Below are positions 26,190 to 36,044 of a stretch of DNA of 64,000 nucleotides, piece by piece (within the stretch, counting starts at the first letter, position 1; each line of letters opens with the position of its first letter). The translations under genes and the position numbers were made by a program. Location of the stretch: positions 310,001 to 374,000 of the forward strand of contig JAWKTX010000006.1 of NCBI GenBank assembly GCA_041398825.1, written 5' to 3'. This DNA comes from Planctomycetaceae bacterium (GTDB lineage: Bacteria > Planctomycetota > Planctomycetia > Planctomycetales > Planctomycetaceae). Below the pieces are notes generated by a model, which saw only the letters and a program-made list of their open reading frames with translations, ran no database searches and was not told the DNA's origin.

Positions 26190-27704
26190 ATGACAGAGAA
26201 GAAACCTGATTCCCTGCTTCCAAAGGACTGGCGTGGTCGGATGAATGTTTCGTCCGTACCCACAGGCCAGAATACCCGTCACGGTACGTCTGATACAACA
26301 CCAGCGACACAAATGCAGACAACGCAATCCGGAAAGCCATCGCGCCTTGTGTCACTGGATGCCTACCGCGGTTTTATCATGACAATGCTTGCTGCAAACG
26401 GCTTTGGGATTCTGGCATTCTCGCGCATTGACGCTTCGTCTCCAGTCTGGCAGCACCACGACTACGACTGGTGGCAGAGACTTGCAGAAAATTTTGAACA
26501 TCCACTCTGGGTGAGTTTGAAGGGCAGTTATGGCGTCGCATTCTGGGATTTAATTCAACCCGCTTTCATGTTCATGGTTGGCGTCTCTATGCCCTTTTCA
26601 TACGGACGCCGCTCAATGATGGGACAATCCGATTCCTCTCGAATGCTTCACGCGATTTTGCGTTCGGTTGTGCTCATTCTGATGGGGGTATTTCTGAATT
26701 CCATCCGTGATGAACGTACTGATTGGGCATTCCCGAATGTGCTGTGCCAGATCGGACTCGGCTATTTCTTCGCATGGCTGTTACTGAATCGATCGTATTC
26801 CGTTCAGGTCATTTCTCTGTTGATGATTCTCGGCGTGAACTGGCTGATGTTTTATGTCAATACGCCGCCGAAAGATTTCGATTACAGCGCTGTGGAAGCC
26901 CATGAGGAAGACGGCGAAGTATTTACAGATCGCTTCGCGCAATGGTCCAAGAATTCCAACACGGCATATCAATTTGACGCGTGGCTGCTGCCGAAACTGC
27001 GATCTGCCGACAGTGATGCGGAGACCTCGAACGCCACGGATGATTCCGCAGCAGCCTCAACGGCCGACAAAGATGGCAGTGAGAAACTTGCTCAGGACTC
27101 CAATCCGAAGAAACCTGCACTCTTGCGGAGACTCCTTTTTTCGAACCCTGAGCCCTATCGACCAAATCGTGGTGGCTACACGACATTGAACTTCGTGCCG
27201 TCGATTGGCACCACGCTGATCGGCATCATGTGCGGGCAATTGTTGTTGTCGGGTGCGGTCCCCCCATGGCGAAAACTTTGGATGCTCGTGGGTGCAGCCG
27301 CCCTTTGTTATGGAGTTGGGCTTCTGATGCATCACACGATGTGCCCCATCGTGAAGCGAATCTGGACGCCTTCCTGGGTGTTTTTCAGCGGAGGGTTTAT
27401 TATCGGAATGCTGGCCCTGTTTTATCTGGCGTTTGACCTGCTTCCTTTCCGAAGAATTGCATTTCCGCTGGTGGTGGTTGGGATGAATTCCATTCTGATC
27501 TACATGATGGGACAGCTGATCCGGGGATGGACCGCAAGCCAGATACTTCGAGTTCACTTCACCGGGCTTATCGAAGCCATCTTTGGCTCCACAGCGCTGG
27601 ACCCGGAGTGGTATGCTCCGATCGTCGAGTCAACCGGGGTGTTCCTGCTTTTCTGGCTGTTCCTGTTCTGGCTTTATCGGCAGCGCATCTTCCTGCGCAT
27701 CTGA
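26190..27704 (+). CDS. DUF5009-type acyltransferase (HGSNAT-like) membrane protein
   Basis: A 504-residue membrane protein from ATG 26190; a longer reading from TTG 26157 is possible but less likely. After a polar N-terminus comes the family signature RLVSLDAYRGFIMTMLAA, followed by about eleven hydrophobic segments. The family is related to heparan-alpha-glucosaminide N-acetyltransferase, which moves acetyl groups across a membrane onto amino sugars. A Ser/Ala-rich low-complexity loop (SDAETSNATDDSAAASTADKD) interrupts the middle. The conserved His residues in LMHHTMCP and YSVQ segments fit a membrane active site, though none is proven. The neighbouring aminotransferase suggests an amino-sugar link. 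Confidence 0.75.
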   Translation: MTEKKPDSLLPKDWRGRMNVSSVPTGQNTRHGTSDTTPATQMQTTQSGKPSRLVSLDAYRGFIMTMLAANGFGILAFSRIDASSPVWQHHDYDWWQRLAENFEHPLWVSLKGSYGVAFWDLIQPAFMFMVGVSMPFSYGRRSMMGQSDSSRMLHAILRSVVLILMGVFLNSIRDERTDWAFPNVLCQIGLGYFFAWLLLNRSYSVQVISLLMILGVNWLMFYVNTPPKDFDYSAVEAHEEDGEVFTDRFAQWSKNSNTAYQFDAWLLPKLRSADSDAETSNATDDSAAASTADKDGSEKLAQDSNPKKPALLRRLLFSNPEPYRPNRGGYTTLNFVPSIGTTLIGIMCGQLLLSGAVPPWRKLWMLVGAAALCYGVGLLMHHTMCPIVKRIWTPSWVFFSGGFIIGMLALFYLAFDLLPFRRIAFPLVVVGMNSILIYMMGQLIRGWTASQILRVHFTGLIEAIFGSTALDPEWYAPIVESTGVFLLFWLFLFWLYRQRIFLRI

Positions 27705-27819
27705 TGTGCATGCGAGGGCAGGCAGTTTGATGGTCAAATTGGTTTACCGTGGCTCGAAAGACAAACGAGTTTGCGGAAGTTGTGGAAAACGGAAACTGTC
27801 ATCAGGATGCTTCAGGTCA

Positions 27820-28713
27820 ATGATTCACGTATCTTCTCTGGTCAGAACCTTTGGAGTGCACCGGGCGGTGGATTCCATCACATTTCAGATAGCCCGCGGC
27901 GAATGTTTCGGACTTCTGGGAACCAATGGCGCAGGGAAGACCACGACAATCAGTATGATGACCGGGCTCTTGTCTCCCGACAGCGGACATGTGACCATTG
28001 ACGGGCTCCAGCCAACAAGTGCACAGTGTCGACAAAAGATTGGGATCGCCCCCCAGACATTGTCCCTTTACGATGAATTCACTGCCGTTGAAAACCTCCG
28101 ATTTTTCGGTCAGCTGTATGAACTGCAGGGGGCACGACTGGACGACCGGATCCGATGGTCGCTGGATTTCAGCGGACTGCAGGATCGTTGCAACGATCGA
28201 GTCGGTACATTTTCGGGCGGTATGAAGCGACGGCTGAACATTGCCTGCGCATTGATTCATGACCCGGAAATCGTGATGCTGGATGAGCCAACCGTGGGTG
28301 TGGATCCGCAATCCCGCAATCATATTTACGACGGCATCGCTCATCTGAAACAACAGGGACGCACAGTCATCCTGACCACCCATTATCTGGAAGAAGCAGA
28401 GCGAGTCTGCGATCGAATCGCCATCATGGACAACGGCCATATTCTCGCTCTGGATACCCTGAAAAACCTTATTGATCAGCATGGGGGCGAAACCGTTGTT
28501 GAAATTGAATTCGCGACAGAGCCCCCTGACCCATCTGTTCTGCCCGGCAGAATTCGTGAAGATGGACGCCTGATCTTTGGCTGCTCTGAGCCCATGAAGG
28601 AAGTCCTGAACCTGTCCAGATCAGGCGTCGAAGTTGCCAGTCTTCAGATTCGCCAGCCCAACCTCGAATGTGTCTTTCTGAACCTGACCGGCCGACAACT
28701 TCGTGACGAGTGA
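27820..28713 (+). CDS. ABC transporter ATP-binding protein
   Basis: A 297-residue ATPase. Walker A GTNGAGKTT, Q-loop region APQTLSLYDEF, signature FSGGMKRRLN, Walker B IVMLDEPTVGVD and H-loop LTTHYLEEAE are all present. The C-terminal ~75 residues form the accessory domain of ABC-2 exporters. The open frame runs upstream to 27583, but the family N-terminus fits the ATG at 27820. An in-frame ATG at 27730 would add an unusual Cys/Lys-rich leader and overlaps little known homology. It is followed by the ABC-2 permease gene 69 bases later and forms an exporter with it. Confidence 0.93.
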   Translation: MIHVSSLVRTFGVHRAVDSITFQIARGECFGLLGTNGAGKTTTISMMTGLLSPDSGHVTIDGLQPTSAQCRQKIGIAPQTLSLYDEFTAVENLRFFGQLYELQGARLDDRIRWSLDFSGLQDRCNDRVGTFSGGMKRRLNIACALIHDPEIVMLDEPTVGVDPQSRNHIYDGIAHLKQQGRTVILTTHYLEEAERVCDRIAIMDNGHILALDTLKNLIDQHGGETVVEIEFATEPPDPSVLPGRIREDGRLIFGCSEPMKEVLNLSRSGVEVASLQIRQPNLECVFLNLTGRQLRDE

Positions 28714-28782
28714 ACGTTTTCGCATTCTGCACCTCTTCGATTTCTGTGGCCCCTCGCAACGAGTCTTTCAAAGGTGGAATGA

Positions 28783-30189
28783 ATGAAACGCATCCTGTTG
28801 ATGGCGATCAAAGATCTGAAACTGCTCAGCCGTGATCGTGTTGGAATGTTCTTTATCGTGGCCTTTCCGATTCTGATGGGTGTCTTTTTCGGGTTCGTTA
28901 TGGGGAGAGTCGGCCAGAAGGGCTCGACCAAAGTGTCTCTGGCCGTCGTGGATCAGGATCGTTCACCAATGTCGCTGCGATTTCTGAAATCGCTTCAGAG
29001 TGATCCTCAAGTGAATGTCCAGACGTTGCCTCGCGACGAGGCCATGGATGCTGTTCGACGCGGCAAGCTTGTGGGAATGATCGTTCTGCCCGAGCGCTTC
29101 GGCGAATCGGCCGGCATTCTTTGGGCGAAGCAATCTGAAATCGAAGTGGGACTCGATCCCTCCCGCACTGCCGAATCGGCAATGCTGGAAGGTATGATCA
29201 TGCGGTCTATGGGGGAGCTGATCAATGCTCGCTTTCAGGACCCTCAATCAATGCGTTCCGCGATTGCCGATTTCCGCACGCAGGTTTCGAAAGACCAGTC
29301 GATACCGATTGCCAGCCGCACTGTCATCGCGGGATTTCTGGGGACTGTCGATGCATTTCTGAAGTCGCTGGCGGAAGCCAATGATCAGGTAAACTCGTCG
29401 GACGACGATCCAGGCGTTGCAGCTACGGATGCCGACAGGATCACCACAAACTCAGAGAATGTTGCAGTCGTCGGGAACGGGACAACAACCACAAGCGGTA
29501 ATTCCACCGGGCTTCGGCTGGCGAATATCAAACGCATCGATGTAACGCGAGACGTCGAACCGGGCAGTCAGGCAGCACTGATGCAGAATATTCGTTCGCG
29601 ATGGGATATCAGTTTTCCTCAGTCTGTTGTATGGGGAATTCTTGGCTGTGTGGCGGGATTTGCGACGTTGATGGTTCGGGAACAGTCTATCGGCACGCTG
29701 ACTCGACTGCAGGTCGCCCCGTTTCCCCAGTGGCATATTCTGGCGGCCAAAGGTGTTGGCTGTTTTATCGCCGTATCCGGTGTAGTGATGCTCATGATGC
29801 TTGTCGGTACGTTTCTCGGGATGAGGCCCGGCAACTGGCTGCACCTGGTCATGGCAGCCATCTCAACCGCCATTTGTTTTGTGGGAATTATGATGCTGCT
29901 CTCTTTGCTCGGCCGAACTGAGCAGGCAGTCAGTGGTGCTGCGTGGGGAGCATGCGTGATTATGGCCATGTTTGGGGGAGGTATGATCCCTGTCGCGTTT
30001 ATGCCCGATTTTATGAAGTCATTAAGCAACCTGGATCCTGTTAAATGGGCTGTGATCAGCATCGAAGGTGCCGTCTGGCGCGGATTCAGCCTGACTGAAA
30101 TGCTGGTCCCGTGTGGTATCCTCATGGGCACAGGGGTTGTTTCGACACTCCTTGGATCGGTGCTGATTACACAACGAAGCCGCAGATGA
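28783..30189 (+). CDS. ABC-2 type transporter permease
   Basis: A 468-residue membrane protein. One helix near residues 21-42 is followed by a ~250-residue extracytoplasmic domain with a Ser/Thr/Asn-rich low-complexity stretch near 205-240, then five more helices (WGILGCVAGFATLMV, LHLVMAAISTAICFVGIMML and others). This layout is that of ABC-2 exporters such as YhhJ/LinE types. The conserved RSRWDISFPQ and REQSIGTLTRLQVAPF segments fit. An AAGGTGG ribosome binding site is at 28771-28777. It pairs with the ATPase upstream; substrate unknown. Confidence 0.9.
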   Translation: MKRILLMAIKDLKLLSRDRVGMFFIVAFPILMGVFFGFVMGRVGQKGSTKVSLAVVDQDRSPMSLRFLKSLQSDPQVNVQTLPRDEAMDAVRRGKLVGMIVLPERFGESAGILWAKQSEIEVGLDPSRTAESAMLEGMIMRSMGELINARFQDPQSMRSAIADFRTQVSKDQSIPIASRTVIAGFLGTVDAFLKSLAEANDQVNSSDDDPGVAATDADRITTNSENVAVVGNGTTTTSGNSTGLRLANIKRIDVTRDVEPGSQAALMQNIRSRWDISFPQSVVWGILGCVAGFATLMVREQSIGTLTRLQVAPFPQWHILAAKGVGCFIAVSGVVMLMMLVGTFLGMRPGNWLHLVMAAISTAICFVGIMMLLSLLGRTEQAVSGAAWGACVIMAMFGGGMIPVAFMPDFMKSLSNLDPVKWAVISIEGAVWRGFSLTEMLVPCGILMGTGVVSTLLGSVLITQRSRR

Positions 30190-30518
30190 ATTGTTGAGAT
30201 CCTCCGCCAGTTTGAACGCCTCCGCGGTCACAGGAAGAGTCGTGGCATCTTCAACTCCGGGACATCACCGGCGGAACTAGATTTCACCGATGTTCGCTTC
30301 GTGATGCTCTCGCTTCACGCGGGTTGCATCATCCGGGCAGGGACGGAGTTCTTCTGTTGGATTTTCGGGGCACCGCGAACTATCCTGCCGAACTCCGAGG
30401 GCCGGATCTTCGTCCGCAGATCGGAAATGGACCGTTGTGAATGCGTTTACAGAATCAATTCTCGCCGTGAACTCTTCATGTTTTCCTGGCTGCAGCCAGT
30501 CAAAATGATCGCTTTGCT
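30190..30518. other. intergenic region before the LeuA-like gene
   Basis: A 329-base region between the ABC permease and the 2-isopropylmalate synthase-like gene. I see no terminator, attenuator peptide rich in Leu codons, or repeat. A frame at 30301-30522 has no recognisable features. Confidence 0.4.
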
Positions 30519-31799
30519 ATGACAACACCTTCACTTGGTAAGAAACTGTCGAGCCAGATTGTCGGTACGATTCGGCATGCCATCATTTCGCATCACAAAC
30601 GTTCGGGCACGATTCTATTCAGTGACACAACTCTCCGTGATGGCGAACAAATGCCCGGGGCAACCCTGGAGCCCCATGAAAAGCTCCAGATCGCTAAAGC
30701 GCTGCAGGATGCGGGTGTTCATTCACTGGATGCAGGCTTTCCGGCGTCGTCGGAAGCAGATGTTGAAGCCATTCGCATGATGATTGGCGTAATCCGAAAG
30801 CCCGTTCTGACCGCCCTGTGTCGTACCTTACGATCCGATATCGATGCAGCGGATCGAGCATTGGACGGCAATCCACCGCATAAACGCGGCGTCAGTTTGT
30901 TTTGTGGCACAAGCCCATTGCACCGGGAGCACAAGCTCAACAAGACGAAGTCGCAGGTCCTGGACATTATTGGAGACACGGTAACATACGCGGCATCAAA
31001 GTTTCGCATCGTGGCTTTCAGCCCGGAAGACGCGAGCCGCACAGAAACGGATTTTCTTTGTGAATGCTATAGGCTTGCGATCGAATGCGGAGCATCGACA
31101 ATTGGATTTCCGGACACGGTTGGTCTTTTGACGCCGGAGAAGTCCCGCCGATTCATGCGTGCGATTCACGAAAATGTCCCAAATCTTGACCGAGCACTGC
31201 TGGCCGTTCATTTTCATAACGACCTTGGCCTCGCAGTTGCCAACACGCTTGCCTGCATCGAAGAAGGAGCGAATGTGGTCCAGTGTACGGTAAACGGCAT
31301 TGGAGAACGCGCGGGAAATGCTTCGCTGGAGGAGGTTGTCATGGCGCTGGCACTGCACCAGGATCAGTACAAACGTCGGTTTCGCATTGATACTTCCAGA
31401 CTCGCTCCACTCTGCCAGATGGTGGCTGAATTAACCGGGGTAGCCATCTCCCGAATGAAACCGGTTGGCGGAGCGAATATATTCGCCACCGAAGCCGGAA
31501 TTCATCAGGATGGCCTGCTCAAGAATCCGGATACCTATTTGCCGTATCGCCCGGAGCGCGTGGGCGCAGAAGGGATTCAACTTGTACTCGGTCGACACAG
31601 TGGTCGCCGCGCGGTGGCACACCGGCTGGGCGAACTGAACCTGCCGACAGACGAGTCGCTGGTGGCCAGAATTGTGGACCAGATCAAGCTGTTGCCGAAG
31701 GGATCCGTCGTTGACGATAACCGGCTTCGATCACTTGCCGAATCGAACGGCGTGGTTCCGGGCAGCAACAGCCATTCATCCGCTTCGACGATGGTCTGA
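30519..31799 (+). CDS. 2-isopropylmalate synthase-like acyltransferase, short form
   Basis: A 426-residue HMGL-like TIM-barrel enzyme. Seen are FSDTTLRDGEQMPGATL (metal Asp and catalytic Arg-Asp), SLDAGFPASSEAD, SPEDASRTE, HFHNDLGLAVANTLA (metal His pair), NGIGERAGNASLEE and the linker GIHQDGLLKN...LGRHSGRRAV. It has the linker domain but lacks the full ~120-residue regulatory domain of LeuA, which is usually about 515 residues. It may therefore be insensitive to leucine, or act as a homocitrate or citramalate synthase. No leu operon genes are adjacent. The Ser after GEQ of most LeuA proteins is Met here. Confidence 0.82.
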   Translation: MTTPSLGKKLSSQIVGTIRHAIISHHKRSGTILFSDTTLRDGEQMPGATLEPHEKLQIAKALQDAGVHSLDAGFPASSEADVEAIRMMIGVIRKPVLTALCRTLRSDIDAADRALDGNPPHKRGVSLFCGTSPLHREHKLNKTKSQVLDIIGDTVTYAASKFRIVAFSPEDASRTETDFLCECYRLAIECGASTIGFPDTVGLLTPEKSRRFMRAIHENVPNLDRALLAVHFHNDLGLAVANTLACIEEGANVVQCTVNGIGERAGNASLEEVVMALALHQDQYKRRFRIDTSRLAPLCQMVAELTGVAISRMKPVGGANIFATEAGIHQDGLLKNPDTYLPYRPERVGAEGIQLVLGRHSGRRAVAHRLGELNLPTDESLVARIVDQIKLLPKGSVVDDNRLRSLAESNGVVPGSNSHSSASTMV

Positions 31800-31849
31800 T
31801 CAGCAATTCACTCGGGATACCAGGCGTTCGCCGTCGGCACTGGACCAGT

Positions 31850-32320
31850 TTACGGCATCACAAACTGGTGACCTTCCGGTTTAACCGTCAGCACCGGGCA
31901 CGGGGCTTTTCGCACGATTTTTTCGGCGACGCTTCCCATCAGAACATGCATGAGTCCTGTTCGTCCGTGCGTCCCAATGACGACCAGGTCAATATCGTTC
32001 TCGCGCGTGTAGTCGATTGTTTCCATAAACACGATACCTGTCCGCACTTCACGAATAACAGGCTTGCCATCTTCCCATCCATTGGATGGCATTCCCTGAA
32101 GCCGTTCTTTCGCATCATCGATGAGACTCGCAGTCTGGGACTGCATGGCTTCGACGGAAAATGCATGCGCTTCCGGCACCAGCATGGCCGGATCCGGCAC
32201 AACATGAAGCAAATGCAACTGAGCTCCAAACCGTGCTGCGATCGCACACCCGTAATTCACTGCGGGTTGACTGAATTCACTAAAGTCTGTCGGGACCAGT
32301 ACCTTTTCGAGTCGAATCAT
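31850..32320 (-). CDS. universal stress protein UspA family
   Basis: A 156-residue single-domain USP. The N-terminal strand KVLVPTDFSEFSQPA (conserved Asp) and the ATP-binding motif G-x2-G-x9-GS in GTHGRTGLMHVLMGSVAEKI are intact, followed by PCPVLTVKP. This is the ATP-binding class of USP. The gene runs in the same direction as, and 57 bases after, the last gene of the cbb3 oxidase operon. Such proteins often accompany micro-aerobic respiratory genes, so it may belong to that regulon. Confidence 0.92.
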   Translation of the reverse strand: MIRLEKVLVPTDFSEFSQPAVNYGCAIAARFGAQLHLLHVVPDPAMLVPEAHAFSVEAMQSQTASLIDDAKERLQGMPSNGWEDGKPVIREVRTGIVFMETIDYTRENDIDLVVIGTHGRTGLMHVLMGSVAEKIVRKAPCPVLTVKPEGHQFVMP

Positions 32321-32377
32321 TTCAAACGCTCCCTGTTTCCAGCAAAGACTGAACGAACACTGGCTGTCCGCTCGCTA

Positions 32378-32992
32378 CTAAAGAGTTGGTGGCTCCTGGA
32401 TGGTGAGCATGGCAACGCCAATACACAACGCTGATGTCACCAGGATGCCGATTAACAATCCTACACCGATTACTGTCCGAATGCCGTCGTCAGGCACTTC
32501 CGCTTTCCGAAGTAATCTCTTCGCCACAACGCTGCAGACCCAAGTCCAGTGGAGCATGATATGAACAAGCACGCCAACTGCCAGCATAGCAACCATCGCA
32601 AACTGAGTTGAACACCATTGTCCGTACGACATTCCCCACAGCAGCCATCCTCGAGCAGCAATACCGGGGGGGAAAACGAACTGGACAATGACCGCAGAAA
32701 CTCCCAGGAGAACGAAGTTCACCAGCAGCCACGCATCCAGCCAGAAATTGATGATAGCACGCGGTATGCGGCCATTGTCTTTGTGACCGTCATCGTGTTC
32801 GTGATCATGCTCAGTCGCAGCACCGGCCGGGAATGCTTTCCGGAGTGCATCGGGCTCCGGCTTTGAAGTTGCATTCCGGCCATTCGACTGCATGAGATTC
32901 AGTGGCGCCGTCGCTACGTCAAGGCTGTTCGCCGTCCGCTGCGGACTGATTCCATCGTAAAAGCCGGATTTGTAAGGGTCTTCAGCGATCAT
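32378..32992 (-). CDS. DUF4405-like membrane protein with His-rich linker
   Basis: A 204-residue protein from the ATG at 32992, which overlaps the end of the TauE-like gene by 11 bases; longer readings would overlap it more. A polar N-terminus with a His/Asp-rich stretch (TEHDHEHDDGH) is followed by three helices, including FVLLGVSAVIVQFVF and VGVLVHIMLHWTWVCSVV, then a final helix (IGVGLLIGILVTSALCIG). The LVHIMLHWTW segment resembles DUF4405 proteins, which have membrane His pairs. The His-rich linker may bind copper. Function in the oxidase operon is inferred from position. Confidence 0.6.
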   Translation of the reverse strand: MIAEDPYKSGFYDGISPQRTANSLDVATAPLNLMQSNGRNATSKPEPDALRKAFPAGAATEHDHEHDDGHKDNGRIPRAIINFWLDAWLLVNFVLLGVSAVIVQFVFPPGIAARGWLLWGMSYGQWCSTQFAMVAMLAVGVLVHIMLHWTWVCSVVAKRLLRKAEVPDDGIRTVIGVGLLIGILVTSALCIGVAMLTIQEPPTL

Positions 32993-33752
32993 TGTTTCTG
33001 CTCGAATTATCTGCAGTGCAAAGTGGACACAGTTTTTCGGCGGATTCATCAGGCTGCGAATTCGCTGCCCCCGAGGCGAAAGTAATGCCCCTGCCAACTG
33101 TCATTATACCGGTGATCAACACGCAAATGGCGGCGACGCGCATTAGCTTTTGCCTCAGCTGAAGTGTTGCCAGAGAGAACCCGGTGCCGGTCAGGATCAT
33201 GACGGGAAATGTCCCCAGACCGAAGGCCAGCATAATTCCGATCCCCAGTGGGAGGCTGGCAGAGCTCGCTGCGAGCGCCAGAAAGGAATAGACCAGACCA
33301 CAGGGAAGAAAGCCGGTCATGATTCCTGCCAGCATGACACCCCACGTTGAGCCGCCCTTCAGCAATTGAGCAAACAAGGTGGTGGTCAAACAGGGTGAAT
33401 TCTTCCCGGAGAGTTTCCCAAATGAGAGCCAACCAGCAGAATGCATGCCCTGCAGGATCAGCAGCACACCAGCCAGTATTGCAAAACTCGCCTGCAGCAG
33501 AATGGTTTGGCTACCGGCTCTCATCACACGAACGCCTACAGTCGATGCGATCATTCCAAGGAACACATACGTGAATGTCCGTCCAATGCTCCACAGGATC
33601 TGACGTAAGAGCGCGGAATGCATTGACCGGGCTCCCAGACTCATCGTGGCCGCGATGCCTCCGCACATTCCAATGCAGTGGGCAGAGCCCAGCACTCCAC
33701 TGATAAAAACCAGAGGCAGGGTCAGGGTTTCAATTGTGATCGGACTAGGCAT
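32982..33752 (-). CDS. sulfite exporter TauE/SafE-like protein (UreH type)
   Basis: A 256-residue membrane protein with about seven helices. The N-terminal motif GSAHCIGMCGG near residue 22 identifies the UreH-like group found beside cbb3 oxidase maturation genes, and a second segment, MTGFLPCGLVYSFLALA, is the matching half. The group is thought to handle copper or assist c-type and heme-copper oxidase assembly, not sulfite export. It overlaps the CcoI ATPase gene by 8 bases at one end and the DUF4405-like gene by 11 bases at the other, so translation is coupled. Confidence 0.85.
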   Translation of the reverse strand: MPSPITIETLTLPLVFISGVLGSAHCIGMCGGIAATMSLGARSMHSALLRQILWSIGRTFTYVFLGMIASTVGVRVMRAGSQTILLQASFAILAGVLLILQGMHSAGWLSFGKLSGKNSPCLTTTLFAQLLKGGSTWGVMLAGIMTGFLPCGLVYSFLALAASSASLPLGIGIMLAFGLGTFPVMILTGTGFSLATLQLRQKLMRVAAICVLITGIMTVGRGITFASGAANSQPDESAEKLCPLCTADNSSRNNDR

Positions 33753-36030
33753 GGTGAATGCTCCCAGATCCGTCGAACGCCATCAGTCGCAGGGAATTGG
33801 AAATGACGAGCAAGCTGCTGATGATCATTAGCGCGGCAGCGAATGCCGGGTTCAGCAGCCCGAATACTGCCAGTACAACGCCAACCGCATTGTAGCCAAA
33901 AGCCCAGAAAAGATTCTGCCGAATAATACGGCGAGTCAATCGAGCCAACTGGATGGCCCATGCAATCCGACGCAGGTCGTTACTCAGCAAGCAGACCTGT
34001 GCCGATTCTCGCGAAACATCAGCGCCGCAACCCATGGCAATTCCAACATCGGCAACCGCCAGCGCAGGAGCATCATTGATTCCGTCACCGATCATCACGG
34101 TCGAACCCTGGGACTGGCGATCTGACTGAATGGCGGCGACTTTGTCCTGCGGTCGTAATTCAGAAAGAATACTGACGGCATTCTTCTTCCCCAGGTGACC
34201 AGCCAGTTCTTGCGCCAATGCATCCGCTCGCGTTTTTCGATCTCCGGTCAAGACTGTCACAGGCAGTCCCATCGTGTACAGACTGGAGAGCCCCTCGACA
34301 GCTTCTTCACGAATCGATTCATTGATCAGGAACACTCGCAACAGCTCATCATCGACTGAAAATGCCACGACGGAAGCCGCCAGTTGGTCAGCATTCCGGC
34401 TTGCCAGAGCTGACAACGGGCTTTCAGTCCCCGATGTTGCGAATGACAGGCTACCAAGCCGAAGTCTGTGACCATGCTGATCAAGAGCCTCAACGCCCCT
34501 GCCTGAGAATGTGCGGACAGAATGAATCACGTCGGTGATTCCGTCCTGTGAACTTTCTGCAGCGGTACCACACGCAGATAATGCGAAACGCGGCGTCATG
34601 GAATGAGATGCAAGATACTGTGTGACAGCTTTCGAAAATGGATGCATCGAACGCGCTGACAGGAGAGCACAGATGAAATCTGTTTCAGCAGGATCCGGAT
34701 TTGTGAAGAGTGGCTGGTTGATTGTCTCACGATTCAGGACGTGAACAACTCGGGGCTGCCCGGTCGTCAATGTGCCCGTCTTATCCAGAAATACCGAGCC
34801 CGCGGTCGCTAATCGCTCAATGGATTCGCCACTCCTGAACAACACCTGGTTCCTGATTGCAGTGCTTAAAGAGGTCCATACAGCTAGCGGAGTAGCCAAC
34901 CCCAGAGCACAGGGGCATGCAATGAGCAGAACGCTCAGACTGTGCTGAACAGCCTGACCAACGTCTGTTTTCCAATGCAGAATCAGCGTGACCAGGGACA
35001 AAAGGCTGATGGCCGGAAAGAACCACATGGACGCTCGATCCGCCAGTTTCTGGTACGGTCCCCGCGCCGCGCGGGCCTCCTGCATCAATTTCAGCAGGCG
35101 GCCGAATGACCCCTCTCGAAATGCGCAACTGCATTCAACAATAACGTCGCCTTCAAGATTGACAGTGCCTGCGAGCACGGAGTCTCCAGGCTCTCGTCCT
35201 ACGGGTCGACTTTCGCCTGTAAAAATCTGTTCATCAACGGTCGTATGTCCCGAAACAACCCTTCCATCGGCAGGAAACCGGTCCCCTGCGGCCACTCGGA
35301 TGTGATGACCGACCTGAAGACTCGCAGAATCGACTTCCTCTTCCCGGCCGGACTCCCTGCTTCGATCTGAAGTCAAAAGCCGTGCTTTGGCTGGCAACAT
35401 CGCTGAAAGCTGATCCAGAACTTCAGTTGCTTTCTGCTTCCCGGTCGCTTCAAGCCATCTTCCAAGTGTCACGGCGACCAGAACCATTGCGCCGACTTCA
35501 AAATACACATTTGGACGACCGGTCAGCACATTGAATACGGAAATACCAAAGGCTGAAGCGACCCCTGTGGCGACGAGAAGATCTGTGGAATAAATCTTCT
35601 GTTTCCAGCTGGCTAAGGCCCCCTGCAGAAGAGGCCAGCCAAGCAGCATCAACACGGGCAGACCAAACAGCATACTCAGCCATCGAAAAACTTCGAAAAG
35701 CTTCTGCTGGAAAGGGTCAACCTTCACATCGTAAACGTCCAGTGACCACATGGTCATCGTGAACGCCATCAAATTCATCGTGAAGAAAACAGCGATTCCC
35801 AGCCGGACAACCGTCCAGCGTATCGCCCCTTCATCCCCTTTTTCCTCGGTCACTGCGTGGGCAAATCGGCATCCATAGCAGCAGTAGATTGATTCATTGG
35901 AAGACGGATCTGAAGGTGCGACGCCAGCAACGGGCAAAGAACACCAGGCACATTCGGCCTGAACAGATTCCTGGCAGTTCCGTTGGTCGCCGGAATTTGT
36001 TCCGTGAATGTTGCCTTCAATCATGAGCAT
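33745..36030 (-). CDS. ccoI: copper-transporting P-type ATPase, FixI/CcoI type
   Basis: A 761-residue P1B-ATPase. The N-terminus has CxxC at C27/C30 and CCxxC at C50/C51/C54, the zinc-ribbon-like start of FixI proteins. The core shows the membrane CPC in IACPCALGLATP, DKTGTLTTG (phosphorylated Asp), the HP motif SMHPFSKA, and GDGINDAPAL. The HP and CPC motifs place it among Cu+ exporters. CcoI supplies copper for the cbb3 active site. It overlaps the TauE-like gene and follows the two small membrane protein genes of the oxidase operon, which supports this role. Confidence 0.9.
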   Translation of the reverse strand: MLMIEGNIHGTNSGDQRNCQESVQAECAWCSLPVAGVAPSDPSSNESIYCCYGCRFAHAVTEEKGDEGAIRWTVVRLGIAVFFTMNLMAFTMTMWSLDVYDVKVDPFQQKLFEVFRWLSMLFGLPVLMLLGWPLLQGALASWKQKIYSTDLLVATGVASAFGISVFNVLTGRPNVYFEVGAMVLVAVTLGRWLEATGKQKATEVLDQLSAMLPAKARLLTSDRSRESGREEEVDSASLQVGHHIRVAAGDRFPADGRVVSGHTTVDEQIFTGESRPVGREPGDSVLAGTVNLEGDVIVECSCAFREGSFGRLLKLMQEARAARGPYQKLADRASMWFFPAISLLSLVTLILHWKTDVGQAVQHSLSVLLIACPCALGLATPLAVWTSLSTAIRNQVLFRSGESIERLATAGSVFLDKTGTLTTGQPRVVHVLNRETINQPLFTNPDPAETDFICALLSARSMHPFSKAVTQYLASHSMTPRFALSACGTAAESSQDGITDVIHSVRTFSGRGVEALDQHGHRLRLGSLSFATSGTESPLSALASRNADQLAASVVAFSVDDELLRVFLINESIREEAVEGLSSLYTMGLPVTVLTGDRKTRADALAQELAGHLGKKNAVSILSELRPQDKVAAIQSDRQSQGSTVMIGDGINDAPALAVADVGIAMGCGADVSRESAQVCLLSNDLRRIAWAIQLARLTRRIIRQNLFWAFGYNAVGVVLAVFGLLNPAFAAALMIISSLLVISNSLRLMAFDGSGSIHHA

Positions 36031-36044
36031 CGTAGCCAGCTTCT

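Noticed and set aside
27583..27819. N-terminal extension of the ABC ATPase
   Set aside because: It overlaps the end of the DUF5009-type gene in another frame, and the family starts at 27820.
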